Assembly: GCF_002891295.1 (NCBI RefSeq)
Contig: NZ_LGUI01000006.1
Coordinates: 310,001 to 374,000 of the forward strand
DNA length: 64,000 bases
Reading direction: 5' to 3'
Source of the DNA: Streptomyces eurocidicus
Lineage (GTDB): Bacteria; Actinomycetota; Actinomycetes; Streptomycetales; Streptomycetaceae
Made by a program: the position numbers and the translations under genes. Below are positions 1 to 22,461 of this stretch, piece by piece. The notes beneath the pieces are model-generated. The model was given only the letters and a program-made list of their open reading frames with translations. It did not search any database and had not been told where the DNA came from. Position 1 is the stretch's first letter. Every line of letters starts with the position of its first letter.

Positions 1-642
1 GGCTACTACCTCGTCCACCCCGGACACCGGCGCAAGGGACTGGGCCTGGCCACCTGGCGCGCGGCCTTCCCGCACGCCGGGGACCGTACGGTCGGCCTGG
101 ACGCCGTGCCCGAGCAGCGGGCCACGTACGAGCGCTCCGGCTTCGTCGCCGCCCATGACACCATCCGCTACACCGGCCGCCCCGAACGGAACGGCGCCCC
201 GGTGGCGGCCGGCGTCGTGCCCGTCACCCCCGCCCACGCCGACGGGATCGCCGCCTACGACCGGGAGTGCTTCCCCGCCGACCGGCGCGCCTTCCTCACC
301 CGCTGGCTCGGCGCCCCCGGCCACACGGCCTACGTCTCCGTACGCGACGGCGCGATCACCGGCTACGGCGTGATCCGCCCCTCGCGCGGCGGCCGGCGCA
401 TCGGCCCGCTCTTCGCCGACACGCCCTCGGACGCGGAGGCGCTGTTCGACGCGCTCACGGCGACGGTGGGCGCGGACGAGGAGGTGTGCGTCGATGTGCC
501 GGAGCCGCATGCGGAGGGACATGCGTTGTTGAAGGGGCGGGGGTTGAAGGCGAGTTCGCATACGGTGCGGATGTATACGGGGCCCGTGCGGGAGGTTCGG
601 GCGGATCGTGGGTACGGGGTGACGAGTCTGGAGCTGGGGTAG
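1..642 (+). CDS. GNAT family N-acetyltransferase, 5' end outside window
   Basis: The frame is open from base 1, so the N-terminus is missing. The first visible residues carry the acetyl-CoA-binding motif A of GNAT enzymes (HRRKGLGLATWR, an R-x-x-G-x-G/A pattern), followed by a second domain of about 130 residues of the kind found C-terminal to some two-domain bacterial GNATs. Family knowledge says such enzymes move an acetyl group from acetyl-CoA to an amine; the substrate cannot be read from the sequence. The last codons use more A/T-ending triplets than the start. The gene stands alone here and no function in the downstream siderophore cluster is implied. Confidence 0.8.
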   Translation, partial: GYYLVHPGHRRKGLGLATWRAAFPHAGDRTVGLDAVPEQRATYERSGFVAAHDTIRYTGRPERNGAPVAAGVVPVTPAHADGIAAYDRECFPADRRAFLTRWLGAPGHTAYVSVRDGAITGYGVIRPSRGGRRIGPLFADTPSDAEALFDALTATVGADEEVCVDVPEPHAEGHALLKGRGLKASSHTVRMYTGPVREVRADRGYGVTSLELG

Positions 643-655
643 GTGTTCTGAGAAA

Positions 656-799
656 GAGCTGGAGGAGCCCCGCCCGGTACGTGACCGGACGGGGCTGTCC
701 TTCGGCTTCCGCGTCGAGCCGGCCCCAGCCCTGTACCGCTGCGGCGAGTGCGGCACTCCGGTGCGCGCGGAGCAGGCGTTCCTCGGCATCCGAGGTTGA
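656..799 (+). pseudogene. Possible zinc-ribbon-like coding fragment without a start
   Basis: In the frame starting at 656 the sequence reads a short peptide containing YRCGECGTPV, a two-cysteine knuckle as in zinc ribbons, and then stops at a TGA near 797-799. I find no start codon for this frame after the upstream gene. It looks like the tail of a broken gene, but it is short and could be chance. Confidence 0.2.
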
Positions 800-935
800 T
801 CACGAGTCCCCGACACCGGTCTACCGGCAGATCGCAGCAGCGATCACTTCTCGCGACTTGCCGCTACCACATCGCGCCACTACACCGCTCCGGGGGACAC
901 GATCCGCACACCGGACCGGCGGTCGACGGCAGTCA
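797..935 (+). pseudogene. Decayed N-terminus of a GntR-family regulator
   Basis: The stretch from about 797 reads VDHESPTPVYRQIAAAI, the usual opening of a GntR winged-helix domain (V/Y-RQIAxxI). The matching continuation, YTAPGDTIRTPD (compare the family pattern of Y-x-PGDxL/I), lies about 30 codons later in a different frame. At least one frameshift separates the two parts, and the recognition helix and effector domain are absent. I read this as a relic, not a gene. This relic and the preceding fragment are what the gene-free stretch 643-967 holds. Confidence 0.45.
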
Positions 936-979
936 CCCCCGGCCCTGGCAGCCGGCCGACCCTGTTTATGCTCATGCCC

Positions 980-1333
980 ATGGCACTCGAATGGGAACAG
1001 ATCATCGTTGACTCCGCCGACCCCGTCGCCCTCGGGCGCTGGTGGGCCGAGGCTCTCGGCTGGGTAGTGGTCGACGAATCCGAGGAGATCATCGAGATCC
1101 GGCCTGAGCCGGACCGGATGCCGGGGCTCCTCTTCGTGCCTGTCCCCGAGGGCAAGACGTCGAAGAACCGGCTCCACCCCGACTTCCGCCCCGACGACCA
1201 GGAGGCCCAGGTCGCCCGGCTGCTCTCCCTCGGTGCCCGGCGCGCCGGCACCGTGCAGGACGAGCAGCACTGGGTGACCCTCCTCGACCCGGAGGGCAAC
1301 GAATTCTGTGTCCTGGGTGAGCGGAAGAGCTGA
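980..1333 (+). CDS. VOC superfamily (glyoxalase/bleomycin-resistance fold) small protein
   Basis: A protein of about 117 residues with the pattern of a single-unit vicinal-oxygen-chelate protein: an opening strand (ALEWEQIIVDSADP), ALGRWWAEALGW after it, and the closing VTLLDPEGNEFCV, which is the typical end of glyoxalase-like domain 6 proteins. These act as dimers and bind a metal or a drug; the substrate is unknown here. Three in-frame ATG codons sit at 968, 974 and 980. I chose 980 because homologues usually begin at the MALEWEQ-like strand; none has a clear ribosome site. It stands alone. Confidence 0.75.
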   Translation: MALEWEQIIVDSADPVALGRWWAEALGWVVVDESEEIIEIRPEPDRMPGLLFVPVPEGKTSKNRLHPDFRPDDQEAQVARLLSLGARRAGTVQDEQHWVTLLDPEGNEFCVLGERKS

Positions 1334-1339
1334 GCGGAC

Positions 1340-1605
1340 GGTGTCGCGCTGAGTGGTGCAGCGGCGATCTCGGCATAGCTCCTGGTCATGGGGCGGCCAT
1401 CGCGCAACTCTGCGAGTAGTGACGCTCGTTGAGAGGTGACGCGATGGCCTTGTCCTTCAGGGAGCGCTGGGTCTCCTCGCCGACGCCGGGCAGGCCCAGC
1501 GCGTCGACGACCTGGTCAAAGCACTCGGCGGCGACAGCGATCGGACGGGCCCGCCTACGAGAAGGGACGGGGGCTGGGGAAAGGCTCCCGCAGGGCACCT
1601 CGTCA
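1340..1605 (-). pseudogene. Possible decayed small gene between VOC protein and permease operon
   Basis: On the minus strand one frame gives a plausible helical segment (FDQVVDALGLPGVGEETQ then RSLKDKAIAS), and a second frame picks up immediately after with RASLLAELRDGRPMTRSYAEI. The two would join through a single frameshift into an HTH-like small protein. No complete frame with a good start exists, so this may be a relic. The family is not recognised. Confidence 0.2.
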
Positions 1606-1609
1606 CCCC

Positions 1610-2686
1610 TCACGCCCGCGACTTGCGTGACTCCGCGACCAGCAGCCCGATCAGGTACAGCCCCCCGACCGTCCCCGTCGCCGTCCCCACCGGCAGCAGC
1701 GCCGGCGAGAAGAGCCGTTGTACCGCGAAGTCGCTCGCGGCCAGCAGCACCGCACCCATGAGGGCCGCCGGGAGGAGGCCGGGGCCGGAGGAGCGGATGA
1801 GGCGGCGGGCGAGTTGGGGGGCCGCCAGGGCGACGAACCAGATCGGGCCCGTCGCGGCGGTGGCGACGGCGGCGAGGCCGACGCTCACGGCCAGCAGTAC
1901 CAGCCGGGTGCGGGCCGCGTCGACGCCCAGCGCCCCGGCCGTGTCGTCGCCCATCTCCAGCAGGGACAGCCTGCGGCCGAACCGGAGGGCGATCGGGAGG
2001 AGCACCGCGAGTGCGATGCCGATCATGGTCGCCTCGTCCCAGGTGCGGCTGTTGAGGCTGCCGATCAGCCAGGTCTGCGCCGCGAGCGCGTCCTGGAGGC
2101 TCGCCCGGGTGATCAGGTAGGAGTTGGCGGCGAGCAGGATGGCGCTCACGCCGATGCCGATCACGACGAGCCGGAAGCCCTGCGAGCCCCGGGTGAACGC
2201 CAGCAGGTAGACGATCAGGGCGGTCGCCAGCCCGCCGATCAGCGCGCCCGCGGCGATCTGCGCCATGCTCCCGTGGAGCACGACGATCACGACCAGGGCC
2301 CCGGTCGCCGACCCGTTGGTGAAGCCGATGACGTCCGGGCTGCCGAGCGGGTTGCGTGACAGGCTCTGCAGGATCGCGCCGCTGACCGCCAGGGCGGCGC
2401 CGACGCCCATCGCCGTCAGCAGCCGTGGCAGGCGCAGGGTGTTGACGATGAAGTCGGCGCTCCCCGAGCCCTTGCCGACGAGCGCCTGGAACGCCTCGCC
2501 GATCGACAGCTCGAAGTCGCCGGTGGTGAGCGTGGCGCCCACGGTGACGACCAGGGCGGCCAGCAGCGCCAGGGCCACGACGACCGCGCGGAGCTCGATC
2601 CGCAGCGACACCCGCCCGCCCCGGCTGCGCACGGTCACGCCGCCGGGCGTACGGGGCTTCCGTCCGGCCTCCTGTACGGGGCTCAC
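1610..2686 (-). CDS. Ferric-siderophore ABC transporter permease, FecCD family (second subunit)
   Basis: A hydrophobic protein of 358 residues with about ten membrane segments and the FecCD signatures: RLPRLLTAMGVGAALAVSGA near the first third, SRNPLGSPDVIG, and the cytoplasmic GALGVD coupling loop that contacts the ATPase. It forms the membrane channel for ferric siderophore import with the adjacent permease. The GTG start at 2686 overlaps the stop of the first permease (GTGA), so the two are translationally coupled. The final gene of this operon in the window is this one: no FepC/CchE-type ATPase follows, so an ATPase encoded elsewhere must energise the pair. Confidence 0.93.
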   Translation of the reverse strand: MSPVQEAGRKPRTPGGVTVRSRGGRVSLRIELRAVVVALALLAALVVTVGATLTTGDFELSIGEAFQALVGKGSGSADFIVNTLRLPRLLTAMGVGAALAVSGAILQSLSRNPLGSPDVIGFTNGSATGALVVIVVLHGSMAQIAAGALIGGLATALIVYLLAFTRGSQGFRLVVIGIGVSAILLAANSYLITRASLQDALAAQTWLIGSLNSRTWDEATMIGIALAVLLPIALRFGRRLSLLEMGDDTAGALGVDAARTRLVLLAVSVGLAAVATAATGPIWFVALAAPQLARRLIRSSGPGLLPAALMGAVLLAASDFAVQRLFSPALLPVGTATGTVGGLYLIGLLVAESRKSRA

Positions 2687-3753
2687 AGCATGACCAGCTT
2701 CCGGCGGCGGCAGAGGGCGAGGAACAAGGGGCCTCCCAGGAACGCGGTGACGATGCCCACCTGCACCTCTCCGGGGGAGCCGAGGACCCGGCCCAGGACG
2801 TCCGCGCCGATCAGCAGGATCGGCGCGAGCAGGGCGGAGTAGGCCAGCACCCACCGCTGGTCGGGGCCCACCAGGAAGCGGGCGATGTGCGGCACGGCGA
2901 GGCCGACGAAGCCGATCGGTCCCGCGGCGGCGGTCGCGGCGCCGCACAGCAGCATCACGGCGACGGCGCCGAACAGCCGGGTACGGCCTACGTGGACGCC
3001 CAGCGCCCGGCCCACCTGGTCGCCCATGGCCAGGGCGTTCAGCGGGCGGGCCAGGGCCAGCGCGATCAGGGCGCCGACGACGACGAAGGGCAGGATCACG
3101 TACACCACGTCGTACTTCCGGCCGGCGAGCGAGCCCACGGTCCAGAAGCGGAACTCGTCGAAGGCGCGCGGATGGAGCAGCAGGACCGCCGAGTTGAAGG
3201 CGTAGAGCACCGCGGTCACGGCGGCGCCGGCGACGACCAGCCGGTCGGGCGTCACCAGGCGGCGTCCCGCCGAGCCGAGGAGGTGGACGGCGACGGAGGC
3301 GAGGGCGGCGCCGAGGAAGGCGAACCACACATAGCCGAGGACCGTGCCGACGCCGAGGAAGGCGATGCCCACCACCACGCCCGTCGAGGCGCCCAGGCTC
3401 ACCCCGAGCAGACCGGGGTCGGCGAGCGGATTGCGGGTCAGCGCCTGCATCAGCGCGCCGGAGAGGCCGAGGGCCACGCCGACGAGGAGGCCGAGCGCGG
3501 TCCGGGGGATCCGGTAGTCGTGGATGACGACGGCCGCGTTCGAGCCGTCGGGGTGCCAGAGCAGGCTCCAGGTCGCGGTGAAGGGGATGTCCCGGGTGCC
3601 GACCCAGATGCCGGCCAGGGACAGCAGGAGCAGCGCGGCGGCGGCGACGAGCAGCCCCAGGCCGCGCCAGGGCCCCGCCGAGGAGCCGCGGCCGGCGGGC
3701 GCCGGGAGGCCGCCGACACCGGTTCCGGGTTTGTCCGGCGCCTCGACTGACAC
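2683..3753 (-). CDS. Ferric-siderophore ABC transporter permease, FecCD family (first subunit)
   Basis: A FecCD permease of 356 residues, with RIPRTALGLLVGVALGLSGA, TRNPLADPGLLGV and the GRALGVHVGRTR coupling loop, about ten membrane helices. It is the partner of the downstream permease and resembles CchC/CchD and FepD/FepG. I chose GTG at 3753 because a GGGAGG lies six bases ahead; a TTG one codon upstream is too close to it. An iron box at 3813-3831 lies about 60 bp upstream, so iron-dependent repression by a DmdR1/IdeR-type protein is expected. Confidence 0.93.
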   Translation of the reverse strand: MSVEAPDKPGTGVGGLPAPAGRGSSAGPWRGLGLLVAAAALLLLSLAGIWVGTRDIPFTATWSLLWHPDGSNAAVVIHDYRIPRTALGLLVGVALGLSGALMQALTRNPLADPGLLGVSLGASTGVVVGIAFLGVGTVLGYVWFAFLGAALASVAVHLLGSAGRRLVTPDRLVVAGAAVTAVLYAFNSAVLLLHPRAFDEFRFWTVGSLAGRKYDVVYVILPFVVVGALIALALARPLNALAMGDQVGRALGVHVGRTRLFGAVAVMLLCGAATAAAGPIGFVGLAVPHIARFLVGPDQRWVLAYSALLAPILLIGADVLGRVLGSPGEVQVGIVTAFLGGPLFLALCRRRKLVML

Positions 3754-3812
3754 CAAGGGCCTCCCTGCGCTCGGTACGGCGGCTGGACGGCAGAACCCGG
3801 CAGCACGACAAC

Positions 3813-3831
3813 TTAGGTGAACCTAACCGAA
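3813..3831 (-). promoter_or_regulatory. Iron box (DmdR/IdeR type) for the permease operon
   Basis: Read on the minus strand the 19 bases are TTCGGTTAGGTTCACCTAA, three mismatches from the consensus TTAGGTTAGGCTAACCTAA. It lies in the divergent promoter region between the permease operon and the exporter operon. Confidence 0.85.
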
Positions 3832-3914
3832 TAACTCTGCCCAGGTCAACGCCGGTTGCCCGAAGAGGGTCGGGGCGAGCGGACCACGTACGGAATCCGA
3901 CCCGATCATGATAG

Positions 3915-3933
3915 TTAAGATAGCCTTACCTAA
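3915..3933 (+). promoter_or_regulatory. Iron box (DmdR/IdeR type) for the exporter operon
   Basis: TTAAGATAGCCTTACCTAA matches the 19-base consensus at most positions including both outer half-sites. It lies 30 bp before the start of the first exporter gene, so a bound repressor would cover the promoter or early transcript. Confidence 0.85.
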
Positions 3934-3962
3934 CTTACTGCTGGTGTCTGTGGAGGTTTTCG

Positions 3963-5660
3963 ATGCTCGATGGAGGACCGACGGGGGGCGACGTCCTCCG
4001 AAGGGCGATCGCGGGCCAACGTCGCCATGTGGCCGGGGCCTCGCTCCTGGGTACGGCGCACCAAGCGTGCGAGGCGATGGTCCCGGTCGTCATAGGTCTG
4101 GTGATCGACCAAGCGGTGGCGACGGGCTCGTCCGGGGCCCTGCTGCGCTGGCTGCTGGTGCTCGCCGGGCTCTTCCTCGTCCTGTCCAGTTGCTACCGCG
4201 TCGGCGCGCGGATGGGGGAACGGGCCGGGGAACAGGCCGCCCACCGGCTCCGCCGCGACCTCGGCGCCCGGGTGCTCGACCCGCGCGGCGGGGCGGACAA
4301 GGACCGGCTCCCCGGTGTGCTGGCCACGATCGCGACCAGCGACGCCAAGCGCGTCGGCGGCGTCGCGACCGTACTGCCGTACGGGGTGGCGGCGCTCGCC
4401 GGACTGGCGATCAGCGCCGTGGCGCTGCTCCGCATCTCGGTGCCGCTCGGCCTGCTCGTCCTGCTCGGCATCCCGCCGCTGCTGTGGCTCGGCCACCGCA
4501 TCAGCCGGCCGCTCGAACGGCGCAGCGGCGCCGAGCAGGAACACGCCGCGCAGGCGTCCGGCATCGCCACCGACCTGGTCGCGGGGCTCCGGGTGCTCAA
4601 GGGCTTCGGCGCCGAGACGGCCGCGGTGGCCCGCTACCGGCGGACCAGCCAGGACTCCCTGGCGGCGGCGCTGCGCGCGGCCGGCAGCCGGGCCTGGCAC
4701 GACGGCGCGATCCTCGCCCTGACCGGCATCTTCATCGCCCTCATCGGACTGGTCGGCGCGCACCTGGCGATGAGCGGTGACATCAGCGTCGGCGACCTGG
4801 TGGCGGCCGTGGGCCTGGCCCAGTTCCTGCTCGGCCCGTTCCAGCTCCTCACCTACGTCAACGGCGAGTTCGCCCAGGGCCGCGCGTCGGCGGACCGGAT
4901 CGCCTCGGTGCTCGCGGCACCGCCCGCCGTGCCCGCCGGGGCGGCCGCCCCGGCCGAACCGGTCGCCGGGGCGCTGCGGTTGCGGGGCGTACGGCACGGG
5001 GCGCTGCGCGGGGTCGATCTCGACATCCGCCCCGGGAGCGTCGTCGGCGTCGTCGCGAAGGACCCCGCCACCGCGGCCGACCTGCTGGTCTGCCTGGGCA
5101 GGGAGGCTACCCCGGACGAGGGGTCCATCGAGCTGGACGGCGTCGGCCTGGCCGAGCTGGATCCCGTCGGTACGCGCCGGGCGATCCTCGTCGCCCACCA
5201 CGACGCCGACCTGTTCGAGGGCACGCTGCTGGACAACGTGCTGGCGGGCGGCGACGGCGACGCGGCGAGCGCCGGACCGGCGCTGGCGGCCGCGACGGCG
5301 GACGAGGTCGCCCGTACCCTGCCCGGCGGCGTGGACACCCTGATCGACGAGCGCGGGCGCTCCCTCTCCGGCGGTCAGCGGCAGCGCGTCGCGCTCGCCC
5401 GCGCGCTCGCCGCCGACCCGCCCGTCCTGGTCGTGCACGACCCGACCACGGCCGTGGACACGGTCACCGAATCCCGGATCGCCGCCCGCCTCCGCGAACT
5501 CCGCGACGGCCGCACCACGATCCTGGTCACCACCAGCCCCGCCCTGCTCGCGACGGCCGACCGGGTCGTCGTCCTCGACGGGGGCACCGTGACCGCCGAC
5601 GGCCCGCACGCCGAACTCGCGGCCGGCGACGCGGCGTACCGCTCGGTGGTGCTCGCATGA
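3963..5660 (+). CDS. ABC exporter half-transporter with degenerate ATP site (IrtA/CchG-like)
   Basis: Six-helix exporter domain (about residues 15-310) fused to an ATPase domain (about 330-565), 565 residues. The ATPase keeps a perfect LSGGQRQR signature (about 468-475), but the Walker A loop is replaced by VVAKDPATAAD (about 361-371) with no GxxGxGK, and the catalytic Glu after Walker B is Pro (VVHDPTTAVD). It cannot form a working ATP site from its own Walker motifs. The ATG is preceded by GGAGG and the gene overlaps the next by four bases (ATGA). With its partner it should form a heterodimer in the inner membrane. By position and iron box it is likely the siderophore exporter; an IrtAB-type import or processing role is possible. 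Confidence 0.9.
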   Translation: MLDGGPTGGDVLRRAIAGQRRHVAGASLLGTAHQACEAMVPVVIGLVIDQAVATGSSGALLRWLLVLAGLFLVLSSCYRVGARMGERAGEQAAHRLRRDLGARVLDPRGGADKDRLPGVLATIATSDAKRVGGVATVLPYGVAALAGLAISAVALLRISVPLGLLVLLGIPPLLWLGHRISRPLERRSGAEQEHAAQASGIATDLVAGLRVLKGFGAETAAVARYRRTSQDSLAAALRAAGSRAWHDGAILALTGIFIALIGLVGAHLAMSGDISVGDLVAAVGLAQFLLGPFQLLTYVNGEFAQGRASADRIASVLAAPPAVPAGAAAPAEPVAGALRLRGVRHGALRGVDLDIRPGSVVGVVAKDPATAADLLVCLGREATPDEGSIELDGVGLAELDPVGTRRAILVAHHDADLFEGTLLDNVLAGGDGDAASAGPALAAATADEVARTLPGGVDTLIDERGRSLSGGQRQRVALARALAADPPVLVVHDPTTAVDTVTESRIAARLRELRDGRTTILVTTSPALLATADRVVVLDGGTVTADGPHAELAAGDAAYRSVVLA

Positions 5661-7501
5661 CCACGACGCCGGCTCCGGCCGCTCCCGACGAGACCACCCC
5701 TGAGAACGGACGGACGATGAGCACAGCCGGTACGCCGGACCGCGCACTCCTGCCGACGGCCACCGGCGCCGAGACGCTCGCCGTCGTCGGCCCGCTGCTG
5801 CGGCGCCACCGGGGCCTGGCAGCGGCGGCGGTGACCGTCCTGCTCGCCGGTACGGGCATCGGCCTGCTGACCGCCCCGCTGCTGGGCCACATCGTCGACC
5901 TGGTCGTCCAGCGGCGCGGGGCGGACGCCCTGACCCTGCCGATGGTGCTCCTCGTCGCGGTCGCCGTGGGGCGCGGCGCCGCCACCGCGATCGGCAGCTC
6001 GCTCGTCGCCCGGCTCGGCGAGACCGTCCTCGCGAGCCTGCGCGAGCAGTTCATCGAGCGGGCGCTGCGGCTGCCGCTCGAACGCGTCGAGAAGGCCGGC
6101 TCGGGCGACCTCACCTCCCGGGTCACCGGCGACGTGGCCCTCATCGCACAGACGGTGCGTCAGGCCCTGCCCGAGTTCAGCCGCTCCGTCTTCACCATCG
6201 TGCTGACCCTGGTCGGCCTCGCGGTGCTGGACTGGCGGTTCGCGCTCGTCGTCCTGATCGCCGCACCCGTCCACTACTTCACCGTGCGCTGGTACATGCG
6301 CCGCGCCATCCCCGTCTACGCCGCGCACCGCGTGGCGACGGGGGCGCTCCAGCACCAGCTCCTCGACAGCGTCGGCGGCGTCCGCACCGTCCGGGCGTTC
6401 CGGCTGACCGACCGTCATGTCGACCTGGTCGGAGAGCGGTCGCAGTCGGCCGTCGACCTGGCCCTGCGCGGTAACCGGCTGGTGACGGGCTTCTTCTCCC
6501 GGCTCAACATCGCCGAGTTCCTCGGCCTCGCGTCGGTCCTCGTCACCGGCTTCCTCCTGGTCGACAACGGCTCCGTGAGCATCGGCACGGCGACCGCCGC
6601 CGCGCTGTACTTCCACAGCCTCTTCAACCCGCTCAACGCCGCGCTCGTCCTCATCGACGACGCGCAGTCCGCCGGGGCGAGCCTGGCCCGCCTGGTCGGC
6701 GTGTCGGCCCTCCCCGGCGAGCGGGAGCCGGACCGGCCCGCCGCGCCCGCCGACGGCTCGGTCCGGGTGACCGGGCTCAGCCACACGTACGTGACCGGCC
6801 GCCCGGTGCTGCACGAGGTCGATCTGACCGTGCGCGACGGCGAACGCGTCGCCCTGGTCGGTGCCAGCGGTGCCGGCAAGACCACCCTCGCCAAGCTGAT
6901 CGCCGGCATCCACCGGCCGTCCGGCGGCTCCGTCGTCCTCGGCGGGGTCGACAGCGAGGACCTGGGGCCCGCCGGCATCCGCGGCGCGGTGACCCTCATC
7001 AGCCAGGAGGTCCACGTGTTCGCCGGGGCGTTGTCCGACGACCTCCGGCTGGCCCGCCCGGAGGCCACGGACGACGAGCTGCGCGCGGCCCTGGAGAAGG
7101 TCGACGCCCTGTCGTGGGTGGCGGAACTCCCGGACGGCCTGGCCACGGTCGTCGGCGAGGGCGGCCACCGCCTCACGGTGACCCAGGCCCAGCACCTCGC
7201 CCTCGCCCGCCTCGTCCTCGCCGACCCGCCGGTCGCCATCCTCGACGAGGCGACCGCGGACGCCGGCAGCGCCGGTGCCCGCACCCTGGAGACGGCCGCG
7301 TCCCGCGCCCTCTCCGGCCGTACGAGCCTGGTCGTCGCCCACCGCCTCACCCAGGCCGCGACGGCCGACCGGGTCGTCGTGCTCGACGGCGGCCGGGTGG
7401 TCGAGTCGGGCACCCACGAGGAGCTCGTGGCGGCGGGCGGGCGGTACGCGGCGCTGTGGGGGGCGTGGTCGGAGAGCCGGCGGGAGGTCGTGCCGGGCTG
7501 A
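5657..7501 (+). CDS. ABC exporter half-transporter with intact Walker motifs (IrtB/CchI-like)
   Basis: A 614-residue partner of the preceding gene, translationally coupled through an ATGA overlap. The exporter membrane domain spans about residues 60-340 and the ATPase about 370-605. Walker A is canonical (GASGAGKTT, about 401-409) and Walker B has its catalytic Glu (VAILDEATAD, about 525-534), but the signature motif is LTVTQ in place of LSGGQ (about 505-509). The defects are exactly complementary to those of the first subunit, so one composite ATP site is complete and the other is dead. An internal ATG at 5717 is an alternative start, but the coupled start is more likely. Confidence 0.9.
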   Translation: MTTTPAPAAPDETTPENGRTMSTAGTPDRALLPTATGAETLAVVGPLLRRHRGLAAAAVTVLLAGTGIGLLTAPLLGHIVDLVVQRRGADALTLPMVLLVAVAVGRGAATAIGSSLVARLGETVLASLREQFIERALRLPLERVEKAGSGDLTSRVTGDVALIAQTVRQALPEFSRSVFTIVLTLVGLAVLDWRFALVVLIAAPVHYFTVRWYMRRAIPVYAAHRVATGALQHQLLDSVGGVRTVRAFRLTDRHVDLVGERSQSAVDLALRGNRLVTGFFSRLNIAEFLGLASVLVTGFLLVDNGSVSIGTATAAALYFHSLFNPLNAALVLIDDAQSAGASLARLVGVSALPGEREPDRPAAPADGSVRVTGLSHTYVTGRPVLHEVDLTVRDGERVALVGASGAGKTTLAKLIAGIHRPSGGSVVLGGVDSEDLGPAGIRGAVTLISQEVHVFAGALSDDLRLARPEATDDELRAALEKVDALSWVAELPDGLATVVGEGGHRLTVTQAQHLALARLVLADPPVAILDEATADAGSAGARTLETAASRALSGRTSLVVAHRLTQAATADRVVVLDGGRVVESGTHEELVAAGGRYAALWGAWSESRREVVPG

Positions 7502-7517
7502 CGCCCCCGCCACCCCG

Positions 7518-7556
7518 CGCCGAAGGCCCCCGGTTGTCCACCGGGGGCCTTCGGCG
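7518..7556. terminator. Strong hairpin terminator after the exporter operon
   Basis: A 17-bp perfect stem (7518-7534 pairing with 7540-7556) with a five-base loop, 16 bp after the exporter stop. No T-run follows, which is normal for Streptomyces. The rest of the gap to 7786 is GC-rich and I see nothing else in it. Confidence 0.75.
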
Positions 7557-7786
7557 TCGCGCGTCCCGGGTGCGGCGGCCCGGGCGGCGGGGACGCCCTG
7601 CCGGGGGCTTCTCCCCTCCCCCGCCCCTTCCCGCGGCATCCGGTGTGCGGCTCCGCCGCGTGGCGGGGGCAGGCCCCCGGACCCCCGTTGCGCTACCGCG
7701 CGGTGTCCCCGGGCACCGGACAGGGCCGGCGCGCCTCGGCGGACCCGGACCTCGCCGGAGTGACCCCCGGCCCAGCGGGCTCGGCT

Positions 7787-7990
7787 CTACAGGACGTAGA
7801 CATCCGTCGCCTGCGGCCCCTTCGTGCCCTGCCCGATTTGGAACTCCACCCGCTGCCCTTCGTCGAGAGTCCTGAAGCCTTTCCCCTGGATCTCGCTGTA
7901 GTGGACGAACAAATCCGGACCCCCGCCGTCGGGCGTGATCCATCCGTACCCCTTCTCCGCGTTGAACCCCTTCACGACGCCCTGAGCCAT
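7787..7990 (-). CDS. Cold-shock domain protein, CspA family
   Basis: A 67-residue single-domain CSD protein with both nucleic-acid-binding motifs: RNP1-like KGYGWITPD and RNP2-like DLFVHYSEI. It begins MAQGVVKGFN and ends with PQATDVYVL, the usual length and end for Streptomyces Csp proteins that bind single-stranded RNA and act as RNA chaperones. A longer frame upstream exists, but the ATG at 7990 has GGGAGA ahead of it and matches the family start. It sits between exporter and NRPS genes with no evident iron box and is probably a bystander. Confidence 0.93.
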   Translation of the reverse strand: MAQGVVKGFNAEKGYGWITPDGGGPDLFVHYSEIQGKGFRTLDEGQRVEFQIGQGTKGPQATDVYVL

Positions 7991-8118
7991 AGCGTGTCTC
8001 CCTGCCGGTCCGTGTCCGAGTGCCCCGATAGGGACAGCGACAGACCTACCCGCTGGGGAAGCACCGGCGGCGGGATTCACCCGACCGGTGCAGTGCCGCG
8101 GGAACGCCCTCGCACGGA

Positions 8119-8170
8119 AAGGGCCCCGCCGATGGCGGAGGAAATCCTCCTTCCCACCGGCGGGGCCCTT
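8119..8170. terminator. Hairpin terminator at the NRPS 3' end
   Basis: A 12-bp outer stem (8119-8130 with 8159-8170) encloses a second short stem (8137-8142 with 8145-8150). It lies 18 bp past the NRPS stop and ends minus-strand transcription before the cold-shock gene promoter. Confidence 0.65.
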
Positions 8171-8187
8171 GCTTCAAAGGCTCACTC

Positions 8188-22419
<14,232 letters not shown>

Positions 22420-22461
22420 GGTCGTCTTGCCTTTCCCTGGTCTTGCGTCTGCTCTGGAGCG

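Noticed and set aside
1610..3811. A single 733-codon frame that would fuse upstream sequence to the second permease
   Set aside because: Only the last 358 codons encode FecCD sequence. The first part is the wrong frame of the first permease; the GTGA overlap gives a better start.
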